Notes: generated by a model from the letters alone, not told the origin. Shown: positions 32,983 to 45,049, counted from the stretch's first letter. The stretch: 64,000 nucleotides of DNA from Poa pratensis (GCA_947311845.1 CAMZMU010000035.1:1011761-1075760); one strand, 5' to 3'. Made by a program: numbers and translations.

Positions 32983-33430
32983 GCTTTCTGTAGTTTTGAT
33001 TGTGGTTATGTATAGTTGCTCTATAGTTCTGTTTGTGCGTGCTGGTTGCTCTAATTTTCTTACACTCTGTTCTCCCTTTGGAGCCTATGTTGTTAAAAAT
33101 TTGTCTGTACTATCTGATATCTCCGGTAATTAACATTTGCTAATGTATATCTGAGGCCTCTCGATTTTATATTCATTTGTATTTTGTTTGGTTTTCTCTC
33201 ACTATTATTCCTATAACCGTAGTTGATCTTTGTTTCCGTCGCGCTCGCATGAAGCCAGACAACAAATTAGAGTCTCTGATGCGCTCATTCTGGTAGCGAC
33301 TTCAGATCTGCATGTTGCCGAGAGCGAGCCTGGAGATAGTATCATGCTTATGTATTTTTCCATATGGCATGCATGGGCATCCATACCGCCTACACCTTGC
33401 AGTAGCTATTCCTTTTCTTTAGACTAAGCA
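32983..33430. other. Unassigned AT-rich stretch
   Basis: No supported gene. T-rich, intron-like or 3' flank composition. Confidence 0.35.
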
Positions 33431-33790
33431 GATGGGTGCTTTTGATTACCTTCTGTGTGTTCAGCTAATACGTTATTTTAATACAGGAAACGGATTCACA
33501 ATAGTATAATGAATTATGCATGCTATTACAATGCAACAAGTATTAAATCTATACAGGTATGCAACTTCTAGCCACAAAAGCTTCTAAATTTCTTTTAAAA
33601 TATCAATCAAATGAACGGGTGCTTTCGATTTCCTTCTGTCTCAGCCAGTTTGTTGTTTATTTACAGGGAATGGATTCAGGTAGTTATTATACCATGCATC
33701 AAGTACCAGATCCAGGTATGTGATATCTAGCTCAAACAACCTACAATATTTTATTAATACCAATCGAATGAACAATGTCATGTTTTTTCT
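33431..33790 (+). repeat. Tandem duplication (about 182 bp) of an exon-like cassette
   Basis: Unit 1 (33431-33612) and unit 2 (33613-about 33790) share GGGTGCTTT, a T-rich tract ending in ACAG, a short segment containing GGATTCA, then a donor-like CAG/GTATG and AATCAAATGAAC/AATCGAATGAAC at the end. Each unit therefore looks like intron end, mini-exon, intron start. The mini-exon of unit 2 is 33667-33715 (GGAATGGATTCAGGTAGTTA onwards). The gene it belonged to is not recognised. Confidence 0.5.
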
Positions 33791-35767
33791 CTGAAATGTA
33801 TTACAAACTCCTTTAGTGCGGTTAAAAGATTTAGCAATTCAGTCCTTCATCAGGAAATTTAGAGAGGTTGTTTTTACTGCTTTCAGCCATTAGTCACATA
33901 AACTTTTTGTTCTGCTGCTGTCCTCGAGGTCATAAATACTTTTTATCTTGGATACATTTCATGCCTTAATGGATGAAAGGTTTTTTTTTTGAATTTTTAA
34001 TGGATGAAAGGTTACATATATATGTTTATGGGAAATAGTGAGCTGCCCATGGTGGTAGCTGTGCATATCCATCCGTCCATTGGATCCATATATATGTATC
34101 TAGAGTTTTATCTTTTTTCATGCCTATAAAATGATTTGTTTAAATTGTTGGTGCAAAGGGGATTGACTACCTATTGCTTGCAACTTATGAAGAATACACT
34201 AGGATCCCTATTATTTTCCCTGAAATAAGTAAGAACACCCATGGCAATGTTTAATGAGGAAACGTCTGTGCAGCTGATCTGTAGCTGCTGGTGCCTGTTG
34301 GTGCATGCAGGATATGTGAGATAGGGGATGTGGAAACCTGCAACCTCCCAAACTTCTTTAAGTCCTTCAATTAAGTTCTTGCGCATTTTTTGTTCCGAAT
34401 ATAAATAGCATCTAAAGTTCTGAACATACAAATGGCATTCGTCGAATGTGGAAAACGGATTAATGATTTTTAACATAACCGAGTATGTCTTATTTATACT
34501 ATATGTAGCCCGTATATGTAGTTACGCATGCTCGCTGCCTTGCCTTTAAAATTAATTTCAGCAAAATCGTTAACTATGTTTCGCTCATGATTATGCTCAG
34601 ATTTGTTTTTGAGAAGATTACCTCAGTTATTCGCTCTGGTGTGTTCTGTGTGCGTTGTATTCTGCTCAGATTAATATATTGCTGAAACAGGAATACTACA
34701 TTTCTAGAGGTCAAAATTTCATAAATAATGTGTTTGCTAGATTTGTTTTGGTGTTCACCAATCAGGGTGTCAAAACTGAACCTTGGGGCACCACTGGATT
34801 GTCTTATAATGACACCATATATGCTTTTGTTTTGTGGTGAGGGCTTTTTTGCATCATTAATTATGAACGCAATATTTTGTAGAGATGTCCGTCAGATTAG
34901 ATATGTTTGTATGAATAAATAGTGTCTTTGCATATTTCTTATTTCTGAATTCATACCCAAACTAGCTGTGTGCAGTGTTCTCTATTATTTCTTATGTTAT
35001 TACCTTAGCCCTCTTGGTACTGGTCTTAATCACTGATTTACGTAAATAATATATGCTTCATGAATGGACAGGAGAACCAAGGAACTTCGACTGATGTTAG
35101 TTCGAACCAAGGAACCAAGGAACCAGGAGACTGACTCCCTAAACCAACCACCGGCCAAGAATGGCGAAGGGTCGAGACACACAATCAAGAGACCGCGTCA
35201 GAACCGGAGCAAAGCACCTCAGAAGCATGAAACCAACTCCAAGATGACACAAGTCGACGTACCGCCCACCCATTTAGCGCCTAAAAGTAGTCGGCAAATC
35301 CCGGCCGAACCCGAGGAAGGCAGCTGCTACGAAATGCCGTCTCCAGTGTACATAGCGCTCTGGAGGCCCAAACTCTCAAAAGTGGCCAGCAACGACTCCA
35401 GTTTCTGTCCGGGGACTCCACAAGAAACCTCTACAACGAGGAGACTACGGCATGGAGCTGCCGTTGTCTGATCCAGCCAAGTGGATCAAGGGTTTCCCAC
35501 GGTGCTCGGGATGGGGGGGGAAATGAATAGGGCCTCGACAACGCCTCCAAGGAGGTGACGGCGCCCACATGCGTCGCCATCATCAGCATCCGCAGGGATT
35601 TCTCCCAGCCCTTCCGTCGACCCCTGTCCAAAGAAGCAAACCAGAGCACAACCAGCAACATCACCTGGAGCACCTTCGTTGTGCACCGCCGCCCACACAG
35701 CCACCTCCACCACACCAAATAAATAGGTTGCTGGATGTCTCATGCATAATCTTGGCTGGCATCGATA
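33791..35767. other. Unassigned stretch left of the short-LTR Copia element
   Basis: About 2 kb without a recognisable gene. An open frame at 35064-35471 has low-complexity composition (TKEPRNQ, RPRQNRSKAPQ) and no domain. In another frame QENQGTSTDVSSNQGTKEPG (from about 35070) is followed directly by a stop and could be a gene's C-terminus. The right part (35250-35760) is GC-rich. The DNA resumes at 44972 after the Copia insertion. Confidence 0.35.
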
Positions 35768-35772
35768 AAAGC

Positions 35773-35911
35773 AGATAGAAAAGTGATTTAGGGTTTCGTG
35801 GGGTCGTTGCCCTCACCTCATCAATATATATATAAACATGTCAGGTTACAATACATGTACAACACGACTCCGTACGTATACGTACGTGCTAGACTAAATA
35901 CAATTCGAACA
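35773..35911 (-). repeat. 3' LTR of the short-LTR Copia element
   Basis: 139 bp; only about three differences from the other LTR (for example ACTCCGTACG against ACTCCATACG). A TATATATATAAAC segment could be a TATA box. Confidence 0.93.
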
Positions 35912-36055
35912 TACCCCTCAATCTGAACCGCTACATACAAGGTTGAGATTGGACTTAAATCTGTCTAGCATCTGTCGTGTGGCTGGTTTAGTAAACACAT
36001 CAGCCACCTGATCATTAGTGGAAATAAACCTGACATCCAGTGCACCGGCAGCTAC

Positions 36056-36232
36056 TCATTCTCGCACAAAATGGAAATCGATCTCAATGTGCTTGGTTCG
36101 AGCATGAAACACTGGATTTGCTGTCAGGTATGTAGCCCCAAGGTTATCGCACCATAATATAGGCGTTCGCTGCTGAGTCACACCAAGTTCCTTGAGTAGT
36201 GAGTCTACCCATATTGCTTCAGCAGCACCATT
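36056..36232 (-). pseudogene. Copia RNase H, C-terminal part
   Basis: Reads [35 protein letters not shown] and [12 protein letters not shown] on the minus strand, the usual end of a Copia polyprotein. Separated from the rest of RNase H at 36232/40621 by the nested LTR element, which inserted in this codon run and left CCATT on both sides. Confidence 0.88.
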
Positions 36233-36824
36233 TGTTGGGGATATACCAAGTAGGGGTATCTCTAACATGGGTCAATCCGACTAACAAGGCGGATGCCAAA
36301 CAAGGCGGATGACAAAGAAGGCGGATGAAAACTAGGCAGAAGGCGGATGACAACAAGGCAGAAGGCGGATGACAACTAGGCAGAAGGCGGATGGCAAACA
36401 AGGCAGCCGGCTGGATGACAAACAAGGCAGCCGGCAAGAAGGGGGCCCAAGACTGAAGCCCACGAAGCCACCAAGTCCAAGAAGGCGGTAACTTGCCGGC
36501 TAAGCATAGGACTCCGTAGACTTGCCGGACACGTAAACACCTTGTAACCCTAGGTCCGGCCGCCTATATAAGCTGGATCTCGGGACGCCTTTAGGGCAAC
36601 CAATCAATATTCTCTCATACATCAAACTCATTGTAACCTGTTCTCGGCGATATTGTCTTATAGTGAGTTATAGCAGCACGTAGGGCACCGCCACCGTCGT
36701 GGTGCCTGAAGCTGGGTAAACTGCCGTGTACAATCCCGACCTTGACGACGTCCATCTTCTTGCCCTACGTTCACCCTCGGCTAGCAGGACCCCGTCTCCT
36801 ATCCAAGATGCCGATACGACGACA
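36233..36824 (+). repeat. 5' LTR of the nested non-coding element
   Basis: 592 bp. Bases ~36280-36420 are a minisatellite of AAGGCGGATGACAACTAGGC-type units (about seven units of 22-27 bp). A TATA box (CCTATATAAGC) is at 36562-36572. Confidence 0.92.
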
Positions 36825-38054
36825 GTTGGCGCCCACCGTGGGGCCTAAGGCGTCAGGCGTCACGTTCCACGCGAGATCACTTTTGGCTGTCCGCAGCCGG
36901 CGATTCCGATCGTCATGATCAACAAGATCGCATCTGGCCGGCTGATTCGCTTCAACGTGATTCACGTCATCGGTCAGATCGCATCTAAACTTTATCGACA
37001 AGATCATATCTAGCCGACACATCTGTTTCGGCGCGATCAACCTCGTCATCACCGGCAGATCGATCTGGCCGGCTAATCCGCATAGCCGATACACACGGGA
37101 TCCGCCATCCTCGTGCAGATCGATTTGGCTCGCTCACCTTCGTCGGCGCGGGGCTGGACGTCCAGCACTTCCCTCGCGCACGGCGGACCGATTCTATCTG
37201 ATCAAAGGCGTCCGCTCGTCGCTACCGTCTTAATCTATTTAGATCGGAGTGCTTCCCTTGCCAATACGTAGCAGCCACGACTCATGGTCGCGTGCCGACA
37301 AAAAGTTGCACGTGGGTTCGGCGATTAAAGCAAGCAGGCAGCCCACTAGCCGGACCGAGTTCCGAGATGGCAAAGGTGAGGCGAGGCGATCATCAGGCCA
37401 TGGCTCCTACACGCGTCAGCGCGTGCCTAGTTTCGCCGGCTACCAAAAAACGAGCAAGTCATCTTCTGGTCCGACTAAAGCTCCAGGCAACATGCAGAAA
37501 CCAGATCCGGCTTGTTTGCCTTGGTTGCTGAGCCGGGTAGCAATTGGATTCAATATGTTCACCGGATCCAACTCTGGCAACGCTGTCTCATACGAGCGGC
37601 AAAGGTCGCAAGGATTCAGCAACCAGCTTGTCGGGGACGCCGGGCAGCAAACGCAAACAGCCTAATCAGCAATTAGCGATCAGAAGTAAATCACGTGCTT
37701 CAAAGTCCCAGGTAAAAAGCGTTAAGCTTATGGCAATAAACAAATGCTCCGTGAGTTTGCATGCATACGTACATGGATTCTTTGGGATGTATCGCCGCTG
37801 CACATGGTGACGTGATTTTCATGCATGGATTTCTCACAAGAGTGCTAATCTACATGTACAGCTGGCAGGCAGCATCGCTCCGCGCGATTCAGCTGCGCCG
37901 CGTGATGTGCATGGCCGGCTATTCAGTCATAAAATTTCGCCATATCAGTGATGTCAGCGGGACGCCGCCATCATTGCTTCCGGCTTAGACGATCTCATCG
38001 TCATCTAGCGCAGGTTCCGTTCCGACGTTCGGTCTGCACAAATTTAGCACCATA

Positions 38055-38165
38055 TCGCTAGTTGTTATTTCCGATCGTCCGAACCTGGCCAGTTTGGGAG
38101 GACATCGATCGTACAAAAACAGTCTAGCTCCACGTTTTAGCTTAATTGCAAACGCGGCACAACGC
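38055..38165. repeat. First copy of a ~110-bp direct repeat inside the nested element
   Basis: Shares AACCTGGCCAGTTTGGGAGG and flanking sequence with 39518-39632 (AACCTGGCCAATTTGGGAGG), about 1.46 kb apart. Each copy is followed by GGCACAACGCC or GGCACAGTCGCC motifs. Confidence 0.75.
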
Positions 38166-38173
38166 CTATCTGG

Positions 38174-38320
38174 CATATTTATTGTCGTGTTCCGACATGA
38201 CACGCCGCCAGTCCGGCATTTTTATCGTCGCGTTCCGACGTGACATGTCGCCAGTCCGGCATATTTATCGTCGCATTCTGACGCGGCACGCCGCCTTTTC
38301 GGCAAATTTATCATCGGGTT
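38174..38320. repeat. 43-bp tandem repeat, three full units and a partial fourth
   Basis: Units begin at 38174, 38217 and 38260 with CATATTTATTGTCGTGTTCC-type sequence and end in GTCCGG or TTCGG; a partial fourth begins at 38303. Lies in the non-coding interior. Confidence 0.88.
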
Positions 38321-38362
38321 CCGGTTTAATCGCTAATTGGCAAGCATAAGAGGAGAACTCGG

Positions 38363-38515
38363 AAGCTGCCGCCTACATCCTGGGGCTGCCGTCAACATCC
38401 CGGGGGCTACCGCCTACATCCTGGGGCTGCCGTCAACATCCGGGGCTGCCGCCTACATCCCTGGGGCTGCCGCCTATATCCTAGGAGTTGTCTTCTTCAG
38501 CCTGGGGCTGCCGTC
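38363..38515. repeat. GC-rich minisatellite, about 22-bp unit
   Basis: Six or seven units of GGGGCTGCCGCCTACATCCT-like sequence alternating with a GTCAACATCC variant. Unit length varies by a few bases. Confidence 0.8.
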
Positions 38516-39517
38516 TTCCGACTCGCCTTTCTCGACATCGACGTCCGCATACATCAAAAAGATAAGTTCTTTATAACATTTAATTAATCATATGGTCATG
38601 AAATAAAAGTCTATGGTTTGCTCATTATGCTCTGAGATCATGCCGTCTTTTGTCTTTCATGTGATCATATACTCTTAGTATCAAGGTTGCCCGAAATCTG
38701 CTCTGTGCTAAGTGGTTCAAACTTTCGATACTTGCCGCCTCCGGGCCAAATTAAGCAATCATTTTGCACCGCCTAATATCCTTATTCTGATTGTTTATAT
38801 GTGGGTTGCCTAGTAGTATGTTTTTGGCACCAACATGCCGGCTTCGGTCTCTGAGTCTAAACTATCTGGTACTAGCCCTGCTTGACTCAGCTAAAGTAAC
38901 TGCGCTGCGGTACCGCCAACATACAAAAAGCTAAGCATATAGGCCAGATAAATATTAAGGCGGGCCATGTAAAATTTACAACCCAAGAGTTTGTGCAAAA
39001 ACTACCGGCTTAGGCCTTAAAATTATTCAGCTTACATTAAAAGTACATGTTAATGCAGCTATGTTTACTGTGCAGGATACTTGACACTTGGGGGCTGCAG
39101 TCGCAGCATTTTCATCAAGTCTCGAGCCGCCTTTTCGTCAAGGCGGCACAAACCTCGATAACTACAGCCATTCGATCTACAACGCCACAAGTTTCTTCTG
39201 AGCATCAAGCCGACTTTCGAGTACGTCGACTCAATGCTCAGGGGCTGCAGATAGGCGGATCAAGAAAAACTCTGGCTAAAAGAAGCCCGGGGGATCGACA
39301 TCAACACTTCCCTCGTCCATTACTCGGGGGCTGCATGACTTGCAACCTCATTGCCAACAACATGGCCGCCTTGTCGTCAGCGACACGGCCACCATTATCG
39401 CCTCCGTGGCACAACCACCTTGTTGACAGCAACACAATCGCCTACGTGGCATGACCGCCTTGTCAGCGACACGGCCACCTTCATCGCGTTCGGTTTGAAG
39501 CAAATTGATCGCCAGAT

Positions 39518-39632
39518 TGTTAGTTGTTGTTTCCAATCGCCCAAACCTGGCCAATTTGGGAGGACATCGATTGGTACAAAATAATAAAGCTCCATGTTTC
39601 TGGCTTAATTGCTAACATGGCACAGTCGCCTT
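39518..39632. repeat. Second copy of the ~110-bp direct repeat
   Basis: Partner of 38055-38165. Surrounded by repeated ACCGCCTTGTCGTCAGCGAC-type units (39360-39480, 39627-39690). Confidence 0.75.
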
Positions 39633-40028
39633 GTCGTCAGCGACACGGCCGCCTTTATTGTCAACAACACGGCTGCCTCCGTGGTAAAGCCGTCTAGTTG
39701 TCATGACTGCCTCTGCAGCACAAACAACATTCATGGCACCGTTCCACCTCTCTGCCTGTTCAAACTGTCGTGAACCAGAGCAACACGAACGTGCTAACTG
39801 TTGGCTTCATCCGTCAACATTTGATAAGACCTTCTCTAGAAGAATCCTGACAGCAGTCAGGCCGTCTTTCCCATGTTGGCGGCATCGGTCCGGCTACTTT
39901 AGGCGGACTGCCGCCCACTTCAACTTCGGAATGCTTCAAGCTCTTCAGCCGCCTACATTCAAGAAACAAGACGGACGTCGCAGTCAGAGAAGATGGCAAC
40001 TGGAGAACTTAAACCTTTCCGGGGCTAA

Positions 40029-40620
40029 TGTTGGGGATATACCAAGTAGGGGTATCTCTAACATGGGTCAATCCGGCTAACAAGGCGGATGCCAAACAAG
40101 GCGGATGACAAAGAAGGTGGATGACAACTAGGCCGAAGGCGGATGACAACGAGGCAGAAGGCGGATGACAACTAGGCAGAAGGCGGATGGCAAACAAGGC
40201 AGCCGGGTGGATGACAAACAAGGCAGCCGGCAAGAAGGGGGCCCAAGACAGAAGCCCACGAAGCCACCAAGTCCAAGAAGGCGGTAACTTGCCGGCTAAG
40301 CATAGGACTCCGTAGACTTGCCGGACACGTAAACACCTTGTAACCCTAGGTCCGGCCGCTTATATAAGCTGGACCTCGGGACGCCTTTAGGGCAACCAAT
40401 CAATATTCTCTCATACATCCAACTCATTGTAACCTGTTCACGGCGATATTGCCTTATAGTGAGTTATAGCAGCACGTAGGGCACCGCCACCGCCGTGGTG
40501 CCTGAAGCTGGGTAAACTGCCGTGTACAATCCCGACCTTGACGACGTCCACCTTCTTGCCCTACGTTCACCCTCGGCTAGCAGGACCCCGTCTCCTATCC
40601 AAGATGCCGATACGATGACA
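40029..40620 (+). repeat. 3' LTR of the nested non-coding element
   Basis: 592 bp, same length as the 5' LTR and close to identical. Followed by CCATT at 40621-40625. Confidence 0.92.
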
Positions 40621-41594
40621 CCATTTGCCAATGCCTTATATTCAGCCTCTGTACTAGACCGTGAAACTGTGGGTTGCTTCTTCAAACTCCAAGATATGAG
40701 ATTCGGTCTAACAAACACAGCAAACCCACTTGTGGATCGCCTATCATCCACATCTCCTGCCCAGTCTGCATCGGTGAAGATACTAATACCTGATGCTGAA
40801 GACTTGCGAAACTGCAAGCCGATCTGTAGTGTCCCCTTGACATACCGCAGAATGCGCTTCACTGACTCCCAATGAACATCAGTAGGCTGTGAGAGAAACT
40901 GGCACACTTTGTTCACCGCAAAGGAAATGTCTGGGCGAGTAAGTGTCAAATATTGCAGGCCACCAACAACACTGCGGTACCGGAAGGAATCATCAGCACC
41001 AAGTGGCGTGCCAGCATCACGGGCTAAACTCTCGCGATGATCAAGCGGTGTAGAGGTAGGATTACAATTCTCCATGTTGACTCGGTGAAGAAGATCAAGA
41101 GCATACTTTCTTTGAGTCAACGCCATACCCCCTGAATTGTAAGATGCCTCTAATCCAAGAAAGTACTCCAGCTTACCCAAATCCTTGATAGGAAAACTGT
41201 CTGACAAGGAACGAACCAGACGATCAACCACCTCCGGCGTGGATCCAGCAATGACAATATCATCAACATACACCAACATGTATATCTGAGCCCCACCGCC
41301 GGAAAAAATGAACAAAGTCGTATCGCCCTTAGAGGAGATGAAACCGAGCTGGTGGAGAAGCTGACTCAACCGAGCATGCCACGCCCGCGGCGACTGCTTC
41401 AGACCATATATCGACCTCTGAAGTTTGTAGACATGAGAGGGAAACCTGTCATCCTCGAAACCAGGCGGTTGCTGCATGTAGACATCTTCGGTTAAATAAC
41501 CATGAAGGAATGCATTACTGACATCTACCTGGCGAAGGGTCCATCCTCGAGATACCGCAAGTGAGAGCACAAGACGAACAGTAGCTGGTTTCAC
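40621..41594 (-). pseudogene. Copia reverse transcriptase and RNase H part
   Basis: Minus-strand frame from about 41594. RT motifs QVDVSNAFLHGYL, YGLKQSPRAWHARL and the catalytic LVYVDDIVIAG (about 41280-41255), then YLTLTRPDISFAVNKVCQFL, DADWAGDVDDRRSTSG and SRSSTEAEYKALANG up to the nested LTR at 40621. Register differs from the upstream part, so at least one frameshift lies near 41595. Confidence 0.9.
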
Positions 41595-43687
41595 AACGGA
41601 CTGAACGTGTCACCATAGTCGATCCCATGCTGCTGAGTAAAACCTCGTGCAACGAGCCGGGCTTTGTGCTTATCAATGGATCCATCCGGACGATGTTTGG
41701 TCTTGAAAATCCACTTGCTACCAACGATATTGCCACCAGCTGGGCGAGGAACCAAGACCCAAGTGTTGGTCTGACACAGGGCCGCAAACTCATCAGCCAT
41801 GGCAGCATGCCACGCCGGTTCTTGCAAGGCCTCTCGATGCGAGTGTGGAGCTGCGAGAAAAGCGCGCCGCCTCGGATCATACTTAACAGTACCGTCCTTG
41901 TACTCCTTCTCCTTGCGTGTGTTATCCCGCAAGCGTGTGATCATCTTATGCGCCGGAGGAGGGACGGGAGGCGACGACGAACCAGCCGAGGGTGTCGCGA
42001 CCGGCGACGGACCGGCTGAAGGCGACACGGGCTGGTCCACGAACGAATCAGCGGGCTGAGGAACACCGGACGGCCCATTAGCTGGGGTTGACGAGGCCGC
42101 ACCGGCAGGCGCAGACGGCCCATGCATGCGATCAGCATGCACGTCGATCGTGCTATCAGCATGCACGTCGATCTCTGGCGGAGGAGCAGCTGCATCCGGC
42201 TGAACACCCTCCAGCGCTGGTTCCTGAAAACATGAGGCAACACCTTGCGGCGAAATATCAGTGGACAAATAGGTTAAGTCGTATTGATGCATAGGCGCAC
42301 ACGTAACCGGTTCATCGTTCGGAAATGTGATTGCATCTGCAAGAGTGGACACGTCGACGACGACACCCGGAGTAGAGAAAGGAAACACACTCTCGTCAAA
42401 AATAACGTCACGTGAGATGTAAATACACCCAGTGGAACGATCCAGACATTTGTACCCCTTATGCATCGGACTGTAGCCTAGGAAAACACAAGCTTTAGAG
42501 CGGAAGTCAAGTTTATGAGAATTATACTTGCGAAGACTAGGCCAACACGCGCACCCGAAAATGCGAAGAGAGGAGTAATTTGGCTGGACACGAAGAAGAT
42601 GATAGAGGGGTGTTTCCTTATTAATGACAGGCGTAGGCATACGATTAATAAGATAGCATGCTGTGAGAAACGCCTCATCCCAATAATGAAGAGGAAGGGA
42701 GGAATGTGCTAGCAGGGCAAGGCCTGTTTCAACTAGATGTCTATGTTTACGTTCAGCAATCCCGTTTTGCTGCGAAGTGTGCGGGCATGACACACGATGG
42801 GACACACCCGTACGCTGAAAATAGCGAGACAATTTTTGATACTCACCCCCTCCATCGGACTGGACCGCTTTGATCTTAGCATTCAAGAGACGGTCAACAT
42901 GAGCCTGGAAAGCATAGAAAACCTGCTCGACGTCAGACTTATGCTTGAGAAGATAAATCCAGCAAAAACGAGAGTAGTCATCCACAAAGCTAACATAATA
43001 CTTATACCCCCCAGAGGAATTACGAGCCGGCACCCAAACATCCGAGTGAACAAGCTCAAGAGGGACGGTTGTGACACGAGAGGAAGCAGTATAAGGCAAC
43101 TGATGACTTTTAGCACGTTGACAAGCATCACAGACTAAAGATAAATTATCCGAAGGAGAACACGAAAGCTCATGTGTTTTAACAATAGAATTCACTACAT
43201 TATTTGATGGATGACCAAGACGCTGATGCCACTGCGCAGGCGTGACTTTGACACTAGCGGATGCACGAAGACGGGACGACGATGCCTTGCCGAACGGAAC
43301 GGGGTAGAGTCCATCTTGACTCCTACCGTGAAGAATTACCCTCTTCGTGGCCTTGTCCTTGACACAGAAAAAATGACGATGAAATTCAACAAAGACGTCA
43401 TTATCAGAAACTAGACGGTAGACGGAAAGAAGATTTTGACGAATATGTGGAACATGAAGAACATTATCCAAACGAAGGGATGAACCGGTTAGATGTGAAT
43501 GACCAATATGCGAAATCGACAAACCTGATCCGTTGGCCACTTGCACCTGATCCTTTCCCGTGTACCGCTCGTGGGTGTGAAGCCTCTCTAGATCACTCGT
43601 GAAGTGATCGGTAGCCCCAGTGTCCATGACCCAGGGTTGGCGATCGGTGGCGGTGGTGGAGGCAGAGTTGCCAGCGCGCTGGTACAC
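41591..43687 (-). pseudogene. Copia protease, integrase and start of RT
   Basis: A long minus-strand open frame of about 698 codons. Protease WVMDTGATDHF (about 43630-43597), GAG-pre-integrase WHQRLGHPSNNVV and CDACQRAKSH (about 43235-43095), integrase LVHSDVWVP, FVDDYSRFCW, QSDGGGEYQ and GIAERKHRHLVETG (about 43065-42725). A proline-rich linker follows (about 42160-41940), then RT start KWIFKTKHRPDGS and KARLVARGFTQQHG. The frame ends at 41591 in a frameshift. Because one open frame spans so much, decay is limited. Confidence 0.92.
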
Positions 43688-44715
43688 CTGGTTGTAACGA
43701 TTGCGACAGTCCGTCGCCTCATGCCCCCAATTGCCGCAGATCTGACAGCGAGGCCTCCAGCGACGTGCATTGCCGCCGCGACCTCCGTTGCGGCCGCCGC
43801 CGCCACCATTGGGGGGTTGTACCCGCCACCATTGCGGTGGTTGTACCCGCCATCGTTGCGGGGGTTGTACCCGCCACCGTTGCCGTACCCGCCATCGGAA
43901 CGGCCTTGCCCCTGCTGACCATTGGGGCGATTGCCACCATGGTAGGGCGAGCCCCCACCTTGATAGGTAGGGTTGAGGTCCGGGGTTCCCATCCGTGGAG
44001 GGTTCCCGTATGCACCGGGGCGCGACGCGGCATTGGCCGAAGACGCCCAGCCTTCGGCAAGAGCTTGCTGTGCCTGCAACGCCTCAAAGGAAAACACGCT
44101 CGCGTAGAACTCGGGGTAGCTCATCGACCTGTTGCCGACGGAGAGAGAGGCGGCGATGGAGTTGAACGCCGATCCGAGCCCGGTGAGGATGTGATCGATG
44201 AGCTCGTCATCGGTGATGGGCGATCCAGCGGCGGCCATGGTGTCTGCAAGAGATTTCATCTTGTGCATGTACACCGCCGCGGAAGAGTCCTCCTTGCGCT
44301 CCGTCTGAAGCTGACGGCGAATATGGAGGACGTTGGCACGGCTGGCCGCACCGAACATGGCGTGAACCGCAGTCCATGCCTCCGCCGTGGTCTTGCAGCC
44401 GAGGAGCTGGCAGGAGATGGTAGGCTCCATAGAGCCGAGGAGCAGTCCTAGGACCCTCTGGTCCTGGATCCACCAGCGTTGATACGCGGGGTTGGGGACG
44501 ATCTGCGCCTTGTCTCCTTCTCCTTGAGTGATGGTCACGGCCGGCGCCGCCTCGGATCCGTCGAGGTAGCCATGAAGCTGGGCGCCGGAGAAGTTGGGGA
44601 GAAGGAGGCCTTTCCATAGCATGAAATTGCCATGGTCCAACCGCACGGGGGTGGTGGGCGCGGCTGCGGCCGGCATGGATGCCGACGAGGTAGCGTTCGC
44701 AGGAATCATGGCCAT
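43588..44715 (-). pseudogene. Copia gag
   Basis: Starts MAMIPANATSSASMPAAAAP at 44715. Gag features: LDHGNFMLWKGLLLPNFSG, QDQRVLGLLLGSMEP, AWTAVHAMFGAASRANVLHI and DDELIDHILTGLGSAFNSI. A Gly/Tyr/Asn-rich linker follows (GGYNPRNDGGYNHRNGGGYN, about 43890-43830). The CCHC knuckle CQICGNWGHEATDC (about 43755-43712) lies in the pol frame, so a single-base loss in the C-run near 43815 separates gag from pol. Downstream of that run the gag frame is spurious. Confidence 0.9.
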
Positions 44716-44815
44716 CGCGGCGGCAGCGGTATGGTCTCACTGCGGCGCGGAGAGGATCAGCGAGCGGCGGCTGCGGCGGAGAGACTCGCGGCGGCGGCGG
44801 CTCGTAGGGTTTAGG

Positions 44816-44966
44816 GCTCTGATACCAAGATAGAAAAGTGATTTAGGGTTTCGTGGGGTCGTTGCCCTCACCTCATCAATATATATATAAACATGTCAGG
44901 TTACAATACATGTACAACACGACTCCATACGTATACGTACGTGCTAGACTAAATACAGTTCTAACA
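44816..44966 (-). repeat. 5' LTR and primer-binding site of the short-LTR Copia element
   Basis: LTR 44828-44966 with TGGTATCAGAGC directly after its end (44827-44816 on the minus strand), the standard site for initiator tRNA-Met. Confidence 0.93.
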
Positions 44967-45049
44967 AAAGCATCCGTGATAAAGTACCAAAATGATATGC
45001 TTATATTATTGGCTTCTCTCTAATTATATCATCATTTCTTCAAGGGCGT

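Larger units (their letters stand above)
36233..40620 (+). mobile_element. Non-coding LTR retrotransposon (LARD-like) nested in the Copia element
   Basis: LTRs 36233-36824 and 40029-40620 (592 bp each) start TGTTGGGGATATACC and end GACA. CCATT flanks both ends (36228-36232 and 40621-40625). A primer site TGGCGCCCACCGTGGGGCC begins at 36827, and a purine tract CCGGGGCTAA precedes the 3' LTR. The 3.2-kb interior has no gag or pol domain, so it is non-autonomous; orientation follows the primer site and purine tract. Interior repeats are listed separately. Confidence 0.93.
35773..44966 (-). mobile_element. Short-LTR Copia retrotransposon with TG...CT ends, split by a nested element
   Basis: LTRs of 139 bp at 35773-35911 and 44828-44966, flanked by the perfect duplication AAAGC (35768-35772 and 44967-44971). 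Read on the minus strand, each LTR starts TGTT and ends TATCT, so the termini are TG...CT instead of TG...CA. The primer-binding site TGGTATCAGAGC (initiator tRNA-Met type) is at 44827-44816, and a purine tract (GAGGGGTA) precedes the 3' LTR. Domains run gag, protease, integrase, RT, RNase H from right to left. Excluding the nested 4388-bp element plus its duplication, the element is about 4.8 kb. Confidence 0.95.

Noticed and set aside
38174..38320. CRISPR-like array
   Set aside because: 43-bp units are directly adjacent without spacers and lie inside a plant LTR element.
42800..44500. Plus-strand open frames opposite Copia pol and gag
   Set aside because: Shadows of the minus-strand polyprotein with no domain.
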